Of a stretch of 64,000 nt of DNA, positions 11,224-21,468 are shown one piece after another. Each line of letters opens with the position of its first letter. Position 1 is the stretch's first letter. Position numbers and translations under genes: made by a program. The DNA is from Parapristionchus giblindavisi (taxonomy: Eukaryota; Nematoda; Chromadorea; Rhabditida; Diplogasteridae). The stretch lies in contig CALSFV010000075.1 in NCBI GenBank assembly GCA_943737045.1, positions 1 to 64,000 on the forward strand, read 5' to 3'. Below the pieces are notes generated by a model. That model made no database searches, was not told where the DNA came from, and saw only the letters and a program-made list of their open reading frames with translations.

Positions 11224-11420
11224 CCTGTAAAAGTAAAGGTTATGGTACAACCCAACCCCCCCCCCCCCCTTTTAATCAAGGCACATGAAGTCCTGTGGGT
11301 GATCAATACTAAGCCAGTAATCTTTCAATGCCAATTCATTCCGGAGCGCCTAATCTCTTCTTCGGACCTACCTTACCGCATGATCAAGTCACTACCAGTT
11401 CCCCTTTCGGGCGTCTGGGT
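11224..11420 (+). repeat. Dispersed repeat family G
   Basis: It shares GTACAACCC...AAGTCCTGTGGGTGATCA with 1688-1775, and ATTCCGGAGCGCCTAATCTC with 22194-22329. A poly(C) run at 11260-11270 interrupts it. The overlapping ORF (11215-11541) is therefore probably repeat-derived. Confidence 0.65.
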
Positions 11421-11694
11421 GGAGCGGCCAGAGTCTACCCGTAGAAGGATAGAATACAATAGATTCGTAGATTTTACAGGTGACTACGATATCATGTTTC
11501 CGCACATTCTTTGGATCGACAGCAACCCAGAACAGCAGTGAACTTTGAACCTTGAACTTCGAACTGCGTTTCCGTTTCGTGAAGGCTTTCAAATGCCATA
11601 TTCATGAATATTTTCAAACCGTGAATTCTACGAACTTGACATCGCTAGAGCAGACAGAGATTTTTCGGCAAAGACACCCTCATTACGGTTATTA

Positions 11695-11935
11695 ATTTAT
11701 TCTAGTACATATCGGATTAGCCCACGTATGTACATGCAGACCAGAGTCAAAAAACGACACCAGAAAGCTTATGCAAATGAGGACAGTTTGACATTGTAAC
11801 AACTTTATCAGCTGGTTAATGGGTGTTAACTTGATTGCCATGAGGTTTATCAATTCCGAACGATTGTTCCTTGCAATTTGCATGAATTGAGGAACAGAGG
11901 CCCTCAATCTCCTCCGTCTCATGATTGATACAAAA
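11695..11935 (-). mobile_element. Short non-LTR-like 3' end fragment
   Basis: On the minus strand it contains CTCAATTCATGCAAATTGC and CAGCTGATAAAGTTGTTACA. The same core lies at 18270-18450 (plus), in the satellite islands at 31604, 33991 and 35780, and in each it is followed by an AT-rich end. The (ATGTAAA)-like tail on the satellite copies suggests 3' ends of an RTE-like non-LTR element. That assignment is inference. Confidence 0.5.
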
Positions 11936-12143
11936 TTTCAATTAATATTTATAAAAAAACAATCAAAAAGTAATTTATACTCATGTATTTCATTGAATGA
12001 ATTAATATATTTGTAATTTCAATTTCATTTCACACGTAGTTTATTTGTTCTATCCATAAAAGATCATTTGGATAAAGAACAAAAAAATTGCGACTTCCAA
12101 TAACCAAATTGAGTTCTTTGTCTGTCTGCACAAATTCAAATAC

Positions 12144-12166
12144 TTTTTTTTGTTCTTTGCGTGCAG
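12144..12166 (+). promoter_or_regulatory. Probable trans-splice acceptor
   Basis: A pyrimidine tract (TTTTTTTTGTTCTTTGCGTGCAG) ends in CAG 47 bases before the proposed ATG at 12214, with no upstream donor in view. In nematodes this is the usual look of a spliced-leader acceptor. Inference only. Confidence 0.45.
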
Positions 12167-12213
12167 TCCCTCTTGAATCGGTCCGACCAAATCATTTTAC
12201 TCGTTTGTTCGAC

Positions 12214-15200
12214 ATGAAATCGGCGTCACGGGCGAAGAAAGGCAACAAAGGAGGAGGGACTCGTCGAAAGGTACTTGTACCCACAATGTTCTATAGACTG
12301 TGAAAGCCAAAACGACCGCTCAACATAGAAACTCTCTCAAATACAATCGTCTTTCGCTTGTCTCGCTATGGAAACAAAATGGCTTGAACCAGAATACTGT
12401 GCAATGTGCTAGTGTTAAGTCATATGTAGTTCACAAAGATCCTATGCTCAAAGGTATTCACATTGCGCAACGTTAAAAGCCAAAAAGATACAGTGCATGT
12501 AATGAAGGCACAGCTGAAAAAAAAGCTTCGAGTTCTTTAAAGGCCCTCCCCGAGCTAATTTGAAAAATTCCACTCTGGGTAATCTCTCTCGCTTTCGTAG
12601 TCAACGAGAGAGAGCAGGAGAGTTTCAAATTAGCTCGGGTATGCCTTTAAGAAACATGCTTCAATAATTGCAGGTTCACGCTCAAAACAAGGAGAAAGTA
12701 AACTCTATGATGGGTGCTGATGCAGTGGAGAAGTTCGTAAGAGCAGTGGAGAAGATTGTAAGAGCTTTAAGGATCACTTCTAGCTTATTATCGACCCTCT
12801 GGAACTGGTCACTCCGGTATTTTTTACTCGCGGGGCACCCCGTTCAATCCCGTGGTGTACGCCGCGAGGTACACCGCGGGGAAGAACCTTTAGACGGGGA
12901 GCCCCGCGAGGATGATGATGGCGGCCCCGTGGGGCAGGAGGGACGATGTGCCCCGCGAGATTTGATGTCCACCACGCGAGGCACACCGTCCCTTCCACAC
13001 CGTGGTGCACCTCGCGGTGTACCCCTCGAGATTTGGCCTCTCAACGGTGTGCCCCGCAAGCAAAAAATACCGGAGCACGTGGAATTGACCCACATAGTGT
13101 CAATATAAACGACTAATATTTTTCCGAATGAAAAAATTGACCATGGTAGTGCTGTAGAAGGTTACGGTAAAGATACGGTAACCTAATGTGTTGGGATCCA
13201 ACAGGAAAACCATGACGAACCATAATCTTACTGTAGAAAGTTGCGGTAACTATCCATAATGTGCTCGTTGGAAAATGGAAGTACCAAATGGGGTATTGTC
13301 GCTTTCGTCTGTGAGAGAGCACGACCAGAAACTGGATGTACCTTATAACGACGCTTAGACCTTTCGTGTTGAGTATTTACGGATTTTAATAACTCCCATA
13401 ACTCCAGAAAGAAGATACGACAGCGATACTCAAGAACCCCTCCAAGGCCAAGCGACGGAGGCCGAAAAAGACTACCGAGGTTCGTATCATTTATCAATAA
13501 AGCAAACAATATTTTTCTCGTAAAATCAATAAAACAATAAATTTCTATAGAAAAAACGATAAAGTTCATGATAAGCTCTACTTTTGCAAATCGATCAAAA
13601 ATTTGTTCAAAAAATCAATAATATTTTGCAGGAAGCAACCGAGGATGATAACGATGCGGCCCCGAGCGCGTCAGTCTTTATCGATTAAAAATAACGATTG
13701 ATATCCCATCAATCGATTCGCATGCGATCTATTGATTAGCACCATCACAATTTATTGATTGTTTTATTTATTTCTTTATTCCATCAAACAGTTCCTAATC
13801 ACATTAATGAAAGAGGAAAGATGGATTTCCGTCGCTTATACGCGATTTCGGATTGGGCTCGGTGGCAGTTTTCAAATGATGGGGTTTTGGGACGAATTTG
13901 AGAAGCTTCAATGATGTTAGCTGTTGAAATTCCCAGACTTATCCCGATTCCGGAGGCTCTCGTCGCGAGGACTAAAACCGTGATGATGAATGTTGTCTCC
14001 ACACGACTGCCACCACCGACACAGGCGGTGAGAACCAATTACAATTGAACTAAATCATGCAAATGCACACATGAAGTTGAAATTAATGTGGTGTTAAAAT
14101 CTTGGAAAAGTAGATGGAAAAGTGAAAAGTAGTATTAATTATGTGATTGTAAAAGTAGTTGGAAAAGTAGCTATCCAACACTCGCGTAAAGGGATTTTAT
14201 TGTAAAAGTTTGCGAATTACGAAGATATGCTACTTTTCCAACTACTTTTACAATGACAAAATTAACACTACTTTTCACTTTTCCATCTACTTTTCCAAGA
14301 TTTTAACACCACATAAGTTTATCGAATTTCAAAGTTCTAAGTCGTCAGAATTGGGATTTGTATCGCAAAGGCGCACCCCGAGTTGGGTTTTCTCTCGGCC
14401 CTGACCCCACTTTCTCGTAAACCAAGAAAACGAGAGACCATTGAGAGTTTCGAAGAAAGTCATCGTGTGACGTCGAGCGCATTTGAAATCTTCCGCTCTG
14501 GCCGCTCTCTTGATTCGTTGTCTGCGAGAGAGCGTTGCCAGAATCAGAGATAGAGCGAGTAAATTGGGTTGAACTGTGCCTGTGAAGTTGTTCATCATTA
14601 AATATGTTGACTACGACTTTAAGTTCTGAAATAACGTTTAGCAGGTGCCGGCAAACGATTACTTTCACGAATCGCCTGTATCAGTCGAAGATAATATTAA
14701 AGCGTTCCTTGGGGAACTGAGTGAGTGACTAATTTAGTATTCATCAAAGAGCAAAGATCGCTCGATACCCATTAAAATAAGCTCTTCACTTTCAAAATTC
14801 TTCATGTAATGTAAGAATGTAAGAAAAGATGCATATTGCAGAGACAAAAGGCTTTGACGTTATCAAGCAGGAACCGATGGTTGGACATGTTCAGGTTGGC
14901 CTCATTTACAATAATACTTTTGATGGGTGGAACACCGGAAACACATCTGACTGATATATTGAGCATATAAAAATCTCTTGTTTTATTTGTAGAAGAGACT
15001 TTCTTGCTTTCCATGGTTCAGAAACTATGCCGATCTCTTTTATACATATCATATAGCGCGCGGCGAAGGTCAGCCGGGTTAGAGAGAGGCAGCGGAGACA
15101 CGATCGAGAGGCGGGGCGAGATGTAGAAGGCTACATCTCGCACGCCTCTCGATTGTGACTTCCGTTCGTTATCTCCGTTTGTCATTTTCTTATGCAAGTA

Positions 15201-17362
15201 CATTTTATACGCACAATAATAGATGATCGAACTCTTCATAACCTATGGCATAACCTAGCACAATACTAGCATGCTATCCACACTATGAAGATAACTTAAT
15301 ATTGATTTTTCAGTCTCCAAAGAAGATCAATCAGACGACGCGTTTCGTCATCACAACAAACGTTCCGCCCGACACTGATTACTATAATGCCAATACCATC
15401 GAGTATCCCGGAGTCGAACCTAAATTCTTAGTTGCTGCGGTACGACTTCACTACTTCGGTATTGCTTCAGAATAGGGTACCAGTCCAAAATAATAGTATA
15501 ATTGTCTAATATAAACGTCCTTTCCTTTGTCTTAATTTCATTTTTCATCTCCTTTTGGACTTGCCCGGTGTTCTGGTCCCTTGTTCTGAAGTAGTGCCCG
15601 AAATCAATATACATATAATTGGCATTAAGAAAAAAACAATTAAATCTTCAGGCGCCCAATGGTTCGGAACAACGCTACAACTTCTGGCGGATGGTCTATG
15701 ATGTGCTGTAGATGCTTAATCGATATTTTGAATTATTATTGATTTTCATTGATCAACATTTCAGTCAAACGTGACGAATCTCTTCTATCTCGAGGCGTAT
15801 GAGGAAGGCGCTGGTAGAGTTTTTATCGAGATTTTTAAAATTTATCAACCTGTATCAACTAGAAAAGTAGATAGAATTTGATAATATTCGTAAATATCGC
15901 AAACACAAGAAATTTTACAAGCAAAACCTTATATTTTTAGAAACATTTTTGCCATGGAAACCGGGAGAGGCGAAAGATTACGGCAAGATGTTCATCAACA
16001 ACAAGAAAGCTATCATCAATGATCGAGATGCCCAAGCGGTCCTCGAAGTGCTCCCCGAAGGTTTGATCTCTAGTCTTTACTCTCAGAAGTTTGATCTTTG
16101 ATCTTTGATCTTTGAGCTCTGAACTATGATCACTCAGGTTGCTCAAACTCGATCATCGTTCGATTGGCACAGCCGAAAGTGTGGTCTGCTAAGGTATCAT
16201 GATGCACTTTTGATATATGATCTTTAATTTTTGATCTTTGATCTTTCGTACTTTCCAGATGTCCAACGATCCAGACATTCGAAAGGTCATTCTACACTTT
16301 GTGCGTCTTCTGAAAGACGAGGTCGGTCACGATTATTTGTCCTAACAATATACGTGCCTATCGCGTCCTTAAAGCGACACCACAAGCTAATTTGAAACTC
16401 TCCACTCTGGCCACACTCTCTCGCTTTCTTTGTCTACGAGAGAGTATTGCCAATGTCGAAAGTAAAATTAGCTTGGGGTGTGTCTTTCATGTGCCTAATG
16501 AGCCTACACCGCCAAGGGAAATATATTTACAGTCGTTTAGTGGCAGCTAGTCAACAAATAATGGTTTTGTGCTTGACTGTAAAGAAGGGATATTGCAAAA
16601 ATCACGTCCATTTTAAAGGGAGCATAACCGCTCCCAATGATCTCTGCGACGCTCACTACTTTCTCGTTGTTAGAGAACAGAGAAATATTGTGCACAATGT
16701 AGAGACCATTGAGAGAGGCCCTCTTTAATTTCGGAGTGCGCGGGTCCTAAGTGGAAACCCCCTGATTGAACATAACACAAGAGGTTAATATAGGCCGCGG
16801 CGGCTAGCGTACTGAAAATTGTGTCTGACTCTCTGTCTCGTTGTTTTGCTGGGGAGAATTACAACGAACGGGTACATCAATCGTTTCAGAAAATCATTCC
16901 ATAATTTTACTTTCTCTTTCACCTCTCTGTTTATCATTAAAGATAAATAAATTATTATAGAAAGGCACGTGCATGGTCGTCTGCAAAACAGGTCTCGGTC
17001 ACAGCTGCCAGTTTGTGCTCATGCATTTCCTACTATATCAGCTAGTAACGCTCAAGAGCAGGGTTACGGTATGAACCATAGATTTTTAACTGTTTATTTT
17101 TGATCTTTGAACTTTGATCTTCGATTTTTTCAGATTCCCGAGATTCTGGCGAAGATTCGCAAACAACGCGACGGTGCCATTCAGAATGTCGACCAATATC
17201 TGGCCATACACCTGTCGATTCTTGATTATCTAAGGGTATGGAAGAGATCAAAGCTCAAAGATCAAAGATCAACTTCAGATCAAGGCACCTGGCGCCAGCC
17301 ATGAGGTGGATGAGGTGAAGAGGCTGCTGTTCATCGCAACCGGTTTTCGTAGGAAGAAGTAG
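12214..17362 (+). CDS. Protein tyrosine phosphatase-like protein, predicted inactive (15 exons, 380 aa)
   Basis: Proposed exons: 12214-12270, 12674-12757, 13408-13479, 13632-13673, 14645-14720, 14842-14894, 15314-15439, 15652-15702, 15765-15813, 15941-16060, 16138-16193, 16259-16321, 16961-17068, 17134-17235, 17279-17362. All phases agree and there is no internal stop. The N-terminus (about 95 aa) is Lys/Arg-rich and disordered-looking. The rest follows the classical PTP domain in order: TDYYNANTIEYPG (DYINA motif), NFWRMVYDSNVTNLFYL, then GEAKDYGKMFINN, the catalytic-loop position VVCKTGLGHS, and the Q-loop region IQNVDQYLAIHLSILDYL. In the loop the Cys stays but the preceding His is Val and the essential Arg is His. 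No WPD is visible (WSAKMSNDPD stands in its place) and KNRY is absent. It therefore reads as a pseudophosphatase that could still bind phosphotyrosine or act as a scaffold. Exon 2 may instead end at 12736. The exon 8 donor (GTGCTG) and exon 4 donor (GTCTTT) are weak. Confidence 0.8.
12536..12650. mobile_element. MITE, family A, in PTP intron 1
   Basis: From TTTAAAGGCCCTCCCCGAGC to TAGCTCGGGTATGCCTTTAA, an inverted repeat. Entirely intronic. Confidence 0.85.
12812..13076. mobile_element. GC-rich palindromic element in PTP intron 2
   Basis: The ends CCGGTATTTTTTACTCGCGG and GCAAGCAAAAAATACCGG are inverted. Inside, CGAGGTACACCGCGGGG and CACCTCGCGGTGTACCCC pair again. Its GC content is far above its surroundings. 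ORFs through it are repeat-derived. Confidence 0.8.
13763..13910 (-). mobile_element. 3' end fragment of the CR1/Jockey-type retrotransposon in PTP intron 4
   Basis: It matches the 3' end of the element at 42873-45298 in the same orientation: TTATTTATTTCTTTATTCCATCA, then a shared block containing TTCCGTCGCTTA and GCGATTTCGG. It is more diverged than the satellite copies. The match fades after about 13910, although related sequence may run to about 14040. Confidence 0.7.
14086..14314. mobile_element. Palindromic element family C, copy 2 (229 bp), in PTP intron 4
   Basis: It begins ATGTGGTGTTAAAATCTTGG and ends with the exact inverse. It is the same length as and closely similar to 7703-7931. 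Confidence 0.9.
14372..14580. repeat. Two nested decayed family A MITEs
   Basis: GCACCCCGAGTTGGGTTTTC starts one partial copy. A second core (TTTGAAATCTTCCGCTCTGG ... GCGAGAGAGCGTTGCCAGA) follows within it. Intronic. Confidence 0.55.
15101..15157. repeat. Hairpin in PTP intron 6
   Basis: ATCGAGAGGCGGGGCGAGAT-GTAG pairs with CTACATCTCGCACGCCTCTC with very few mismatches and almost no loop. The flank at about 15220-15275 (CTTCATAACCTATGGCATAA) recurs inverted near 7600-7640 and in diverged form near 22400-22430, so it belongs to a dispersed repeat. Confidence 0.6.
16370..16489. mobile_element. MITE, family A, in PTP intron 12
   Basis: From TTAAAGCGACACCACAAGCT to TTAGCTTGGGGTGTGTC, with the typical TTTCTTTGTCTACGAGAGAG centre. 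Confidence 0.85.
16612..16728. mobile_element. MITE, family B, in PTP intron 12
   Basis: TTTAAAGGGAGCATAACCGC to the inverted end, with a central CTCGTTGTTAGAGAACAGAG. It lies about 120 bp from the family A copy in the same intron. Confidence 0.85.
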
Positions 17363-17450
17363 AGGAGGACACGGTCTTTAACCCCTCCCACCGCATAATC
17401 GATCTCTTCATCAGACTCTGGCTATCGATAAACGCTCTTATCTCTGAGCG

Positions 17451-17456
17451 AATAAA
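17451..17456 (+). promoter_or_regulatory. Polyadenylation signal AATAAA
   Basis: AATAAA 89 bases after the stop codon of the PTP-like gene; suitable position and strand. Confidence 0.6.
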
Positions 17457-17954
17457 GAATGTCGACCTTTTGTGATTCATCAACGCATTTACAAACTTTT
17501 TCTCGAAAGTAAACGAATCTGATACCGGCAGAATTTTAAAGAAACGTAATTATGATACTTTGTTCTGAATTAACAGTGGAATGGATAAGTTAAAAAGTTT
17601 ATGGTAATTTTTTTATTTGGTAGTGGTAACGAAGACGAGCGATAGTCAGTGCGTAGATCAAAAACGTTATCTTACCTGAGTAAACGTGAAAAGCCAAGGC
17701 TGCCTGTTTCACAACGTAGACTCGAATGGGAAATTGTCGGGGTGTCGATACTGAACCGAAAGTCCAATGAGCAAATCAAACATCAATATATTATGTAATA
17801 TAATATCATTACAAATATATACAACGTTGTTTGAGAGGCGGGGATTCGGAAGTGGTGCTGGGTGCTCAAAATTGTGACATGATCGTTGGACGCTGACTGT
17901 GCTAAATTTAGCCCTTATTGCAAGAAGAAATAAGGACGCCCAGTTAAGAGATTA
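17457..17954. other. Intergenic, nothing identified
   Basis: AT-rich, with no supported ORF or repeat partner noticed. Confidence 0.45.
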
Positions 17955-18252
17955 AAGAAGGGGACTCATGAGTTGGCATGACTGACTCCCGCCACGATAA
18001 GCATGCTGGCTATTGTTTATATTATATGGTAATTGGCGTAAAGGATAATGAGAAAATGAGAGAGAAAGTATGCAAATTCGATGAGCACTCTCTACATGCC
18101 TTGAAAGTTGTACTTTCAATGCTCATAGTGAGCTTTAAACATATCGGGAATCAATATGAGATATGTCTTTCGATTCGTATTATGAATCTCTATTATTCTA
18201 TCCGAACAGTCTTATTACGAAAAACCTCGTGGGTCTCCATCTTTAAGGGATA
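17955..18252 (+). repeat. Dispersed repeat family H, copy 2
   Basis: Reverse complement of 753-1062 over nearly its full length. It ends CGTGGGTCTCCATCTTTAAG. The 91-codon ORF here (17978-18253) is not kept in the other copy. Confidence 0.8.
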
Positions 18253-18269
18253 ATTTCGTGAGCTCCTCA

Positions 18270-18450
18270 ATTCGTGCAAGTTGAGAGGCACAATCGTTAT
18301 GGAGAAATCTCATGGCAACCCAGCTACGAATCATCTACTAATCAGCTGATAAAGTTGTTACAATGTCGCCCTCATTGGAATAACCTATGAATCATCTCTG
18401 GTAGTGATTTTTGACTCTGTGTACGTGGGCTAATCCGATATCCACTGGAA
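18270..18450 (+). mobile_element. Short non-LTR-like 3' end fragment
   Basis: It holds CTCAATTCGTGCAAGTTG, CATGGCAACCCAGCTA and CAGCTGATAAAGTTGTTACA, and ends in GGGCTAATCCGATATCCACT. Inverted match to 11695-11935, directly next to family H copy 2. Confidence 0.5.
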
Positions 18451-18633
18451 TTTACTTCCTATATTTCTTTGCAAATAAAGACAAACATCTAGACCCAATG
18501 CAAATTATGCGGGCAGAGAAAGAGAAAATGCTGTAGAGAGTTTGTGAATGTGGGAGGGTCCAGTGATTAGAGATTATGCAAATGAGTAATAATAGATGAA
18601 TCATGGCGAGATTACTGTATAGAGGAAGAATGA

Positions 18634-18640
18634 TATATAA
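18634..18640 (+). promoter_or_regulatory. Possible TATA box
   Basis: TATATAA starts 42 bases upstream of the ATG of the glycine-rich gene. The AT-rich context means chance is possible. Confidence 0.35.
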
Positions 18641-18675
18641 TATGAGAATCAGTGTTGATGAGCAACAAATCAACC

Positions 18676-19603
18676 ATGAACACTCTCTCGTTGTGTCTTG
18701 CCTCAATCATATTGTATGTAGCTGTCGCTCAAGGTATGCAATATTCGCTTTATCACATGTTTAATTTCGTTTTGGATCTACTAATTTGCAGATCTAACGA
18801 CGGTTACTCCGTATCACCATCATCATAAGAATGCTACAGAAGCAGGATTTGGAAGAAATAGAACTGGAAGTGGAGTAGATTTTGGCGGTGATGAAACTGG
18901 AGACTTCGGAGGAACCGAAAATGGTAACCACGGATTGCGGGGAAACCGAAATTTCGGAGGACCGGCAAATGGTCAAGGATTTGAAGCTGGTATCGGAGGA
19001 TTCAATGAACCGTGTAATGGTTCACGCTTCGAATCTGGTAACGGAGGATTCGGAGGACCGGGAAATGGTCAAGGTTTCGGAGCTGGTAACGGTGGATTCG
19101 GAGGGCCGGGAAATGGTCAAGGCTTGGGAGGTGGTATCGGAGGATTGGGAGGGCCGGGAAATGGTCAAGGCTTCGGAGGTGGTCGCAAAAGATTCGAAGG
19201 ACCAGAAAATGGTTCGCGCTTCGGTTCTGGTAACGGCGGATTCGGAGGACCGGGAAATGGTCAGGGCTTCGGAGGTGGTAACGGAGGATTCGGAGGGCCG
19301 GGAAATGGTCAAGGCTTCGGAGGTGGTAACGGAGGATTCGGAGGACCGGGAAATGGTCAAGGCTTCGGAGGTGGTCGCAAAGGATTCGAAGGACCAGAAA
19401 ATGGATCGCGCTTCGGTTCTGGTAACGGCGGATTCGGAGGACCGGGAAATGGTCAAGGCTTCGGAGGTGGTCGCAAAGGATTCGGGGGACCGGAAAATGG
19501 TTCACGTTTCGGTTCTGGTACCGGAGGATTCGGGGGACCGGAAAATGGTTCACGCTTCGGATCTGGTAACGGAGGAAACGCAAGAGGATTCGGGGGATTC
19601 TAA
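18676..19603 (+). CDS. Secreted glycine-rich repeat protein (2 exons, 289 aa)
   Basis: Exon 1 is 18676-18733 and exon 2 is 18792-19603, joined by GTATGC and TTTGCAG with matching phase (1). Exon 1 encodes the signal peptide MNTLSLCLASIILYVAVAQ. After a short spacer with four histidines and two N-glycosylation sequons (NAT, NRT), the protein is a run of about a dozen imperfect units of roughly 15 residues, consensus GFGGPGNGQGFGGGN, with variants carrying GFEGPENGSRFGSGN. Only one cysteine (EPCNG) follows the signal. The DNA repeat has a 45-bp period, so it could expand or contract in frame. Such proteins are found among cuticle, eggshell and antimicrobial secreted proteins of nematodes; which of these applies cannot be told. 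The repeat also opens long shadow frames on both strands. I chose this frame because only it links to a signal peptide across a clean intron. Confidence 0.8.
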
Positions 19604-19735
19604 TTTACCTTCTTTGAATAATGACAATTTACTGTGAGCTACTTTACTTCCCTTCCCTCACTCTCAACCAAACATTATTTCCCTCAATTAATCACTTGCC
19701 CCATCATTTTTTCAATGTAAGGTGAACGAACAAAT

Positions 19736-19741
19736 AATAAA
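19736..19741 (+). promoter_or_regulatory. Polyadenylation signal AATAAA
   Basis: AATAAA 133 bases past the stop of the glycine-rich gene. Confidence 0.6.
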
Positions 19742-20150
19742 GCGTTATCTTTATTAAGATTGTTCTGATGATCGAATGTTAGACGATAACCTAATGTTTG
19801 ACGTACAGTGCTAAAAGTAGTCGGCAACTACTCTGCGATCTGATATCGTTGGACTTAGATGAGCAATCTGACACATGTTATGATACCTGCCGAGTCCTAT
19901 CTTACTCATTTTGTTATGATTCCACAAAGTTTTATTTCGTGTTGGTGATGCAACCCCAGCCCTATACTTACTCAGTAGAGATTATATCCTCTGCTGGATT
20001 CTTCTGAGACTTGCTGTTATGAGATCCCTCGCGGTGTTATGTACTTCTTTAACATGATCAAATATTTTATATATGTGGTAGGCATTATGTAAGAAAAATT
20101 TATAATGATATGGAATAGTAACATTTTAAAGTCATTACAGAAATAATTAT
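19742..20150. other. Intergenic, nothing identified
   Basis: It lies between two convergent genes. There is one unsupported ORF (19798-20007). Confidence 0.45.
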
Positions 20151-21320
20151 TCATTTAAGTCTTCGATCGAATTCTTCAGGATGAATCATACCATCTTCAT
20201 TAGCATCCATCTTTGAGAACCTGAAATTAGGTAGACATAGCGATTCGTGTCATAATTATGGTATAGACATGGTTTTTTTCCTTTTTTGAGGCCAAAGTGG
20301 TGGAAAAAGACCTCATTAGCTTCACAAACGAAAAAAAACATATATGAAATTAGGTAATCATACCATAGGTGCTGATTGTATTTACGATGCTAAATTTCTT
20401 GAAGAAACCACGCTGCACGTTGAGAATTCAACTTACCAATCATATTTTCCCGCTTTCCTATGGTTCATCTGTGCATTGATATACGCAGCTCCTTCATCAT
20501 ATGAAATGACTCCATCACCATTGACATCAATAGCAGAGAAGCGGAGTTGAGCTTTGTGGCGGGAGTCTATTATGGATAATATATATTTATAATATTTATT
20601 TGAGCATTTTATGCCTTGCGGTAACTGTATTCATTTAAAAATTGTTTCTTGCAAAACGAGAATATGATCGATGCAAAACATGGCAGTAAGGATAATAATT
20701 TAGCTTACCGTCTAACTTTTTCGAGCTTGCATCGGCATAGATTCGAGCGAGATAAGATTTGACTGTAAAATTGATGGTATTATGATTACGAAGAAAGGTT
20801 AAAGATCAATAGAGTCATGATAAATAATAGAGTCATAAATAGAGCAGATAAATAGTCGTGAATGGCATCTACATGGCCTCAGTCATAGAGTCACAGAGAC
20901 ATAGAGTAGATAAATAGAGTCATGCCCATCTTATCATCGAAATTGTAACTCACATGATATTTGGTCACAGGGCACCCGACATCCTCCATCGCAATTGCAG
21001 CAAAAGATGTTGCAACCGCCCCTGCCACAGCACTGAAATGTAAGGCATCGTTACATTTGCCTTACATGCCTACGCCGTAACCTCCTCCGCTGCTTCTTCG
21101 TCTTTACGGCAGAGGCTACGGTGTAGGCACGTAAGGCAAAGGTAACGATGCATAACCGTTTAAAGAACAAAAATACTACCAATTAAATATTCCATTTTCA
21201 AGATTTATAACTTTATTCACATTTGGCTTGCATCTCAAGTCAATCAACTTTTCGAACATCTAGTGTACGAACATTATAATTCGTTCATTTTAATTGTTGA
21301 AACATCTTTATGATGTATGA

Positions 21321-21351
<31 letters not shown>

Positions 21352-21468
21352 ACACAAAAATAAAACTTCACAAACTTGTCCCTGTGGCCCGACGCCACAG
21401 CAGCCCTCCACGGAAACGGCAAACGCGCCGACCACAAGAACTGTAGCTAACGCCTGGCAGTAGTTCAT
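20151..21468 (-). CDS. Secreted cysteine-rich protein with two EF-hands (5 exons, 141 aa)
   Basis: Exons on the minus strand: 21376-21468, 20954-21032, 20709-20762, 20437-20566, 20151-20220. The CDS is 426 bases with every phase consistent and GT-AG at each junction. Residues 1-22 (MNYCQALATVLVVGAFAVSVEG) are a signal peptide. A cysteine cluster follows (CCGVGPQGQ, CCGRGGCNIFCCNCDGG, CRVPC; ten cysteines), then a helix-prone linker, then two canonical calcium loops: DVNGDGVISYDE in exon 4 and DANEDGMIHPEE in exon 5, each with acidic or polar ligands at positions 1, 3, 5 and 12. The paired EF-hands at the C-terminus suggest calcium binding outside the cell or in the secretory pathway. I know no named family with this pairing. 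Intron 1 carries a palindromic element and the four introns are of very different size. Confidence 0.85.
21045..21151. mobile_element. Palindromic element, 107 bp, in EF-hand gene intron 1
   Basis: GCATCGTTACATTTGCCTTA pairs with the right end ending GTAACGATGC. The arms hold GCCTACGCCGTAACCTC. A related half copy lies at 21870-21945. Confidence 0.8.
21313..21352. repeat. (TAAA)n with short stem CATCTTTATGATG
   Basis: The stem plus a 4-bp tail resembles the 3' ends of non-LTR elements. Similar ends lie at 10014-10036 and 11159-11197 (TTTTTGATGTATGATAAATT). It lies in intron 1 of the EF-hand gene, 24 bases after the donor. Confidence 0.5.

Noticed and set aside
12668..13108. 146-codon plus ORF and minus-strand ORFs in 12780-13095
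   Set aside because: They run from PTP exon 2 into the GC-rich palindromic element in the intron; the Arg/Pro/Gly-rich readings come from the palindrome.
18882..19637. 251-codon ORF (EDREMVKASEVV repeats) and its minus-strand shadows
   Set aside because: The alternative frame of the same 45-bp repeat supports a signal peptide across a clean intron; these frames do not.
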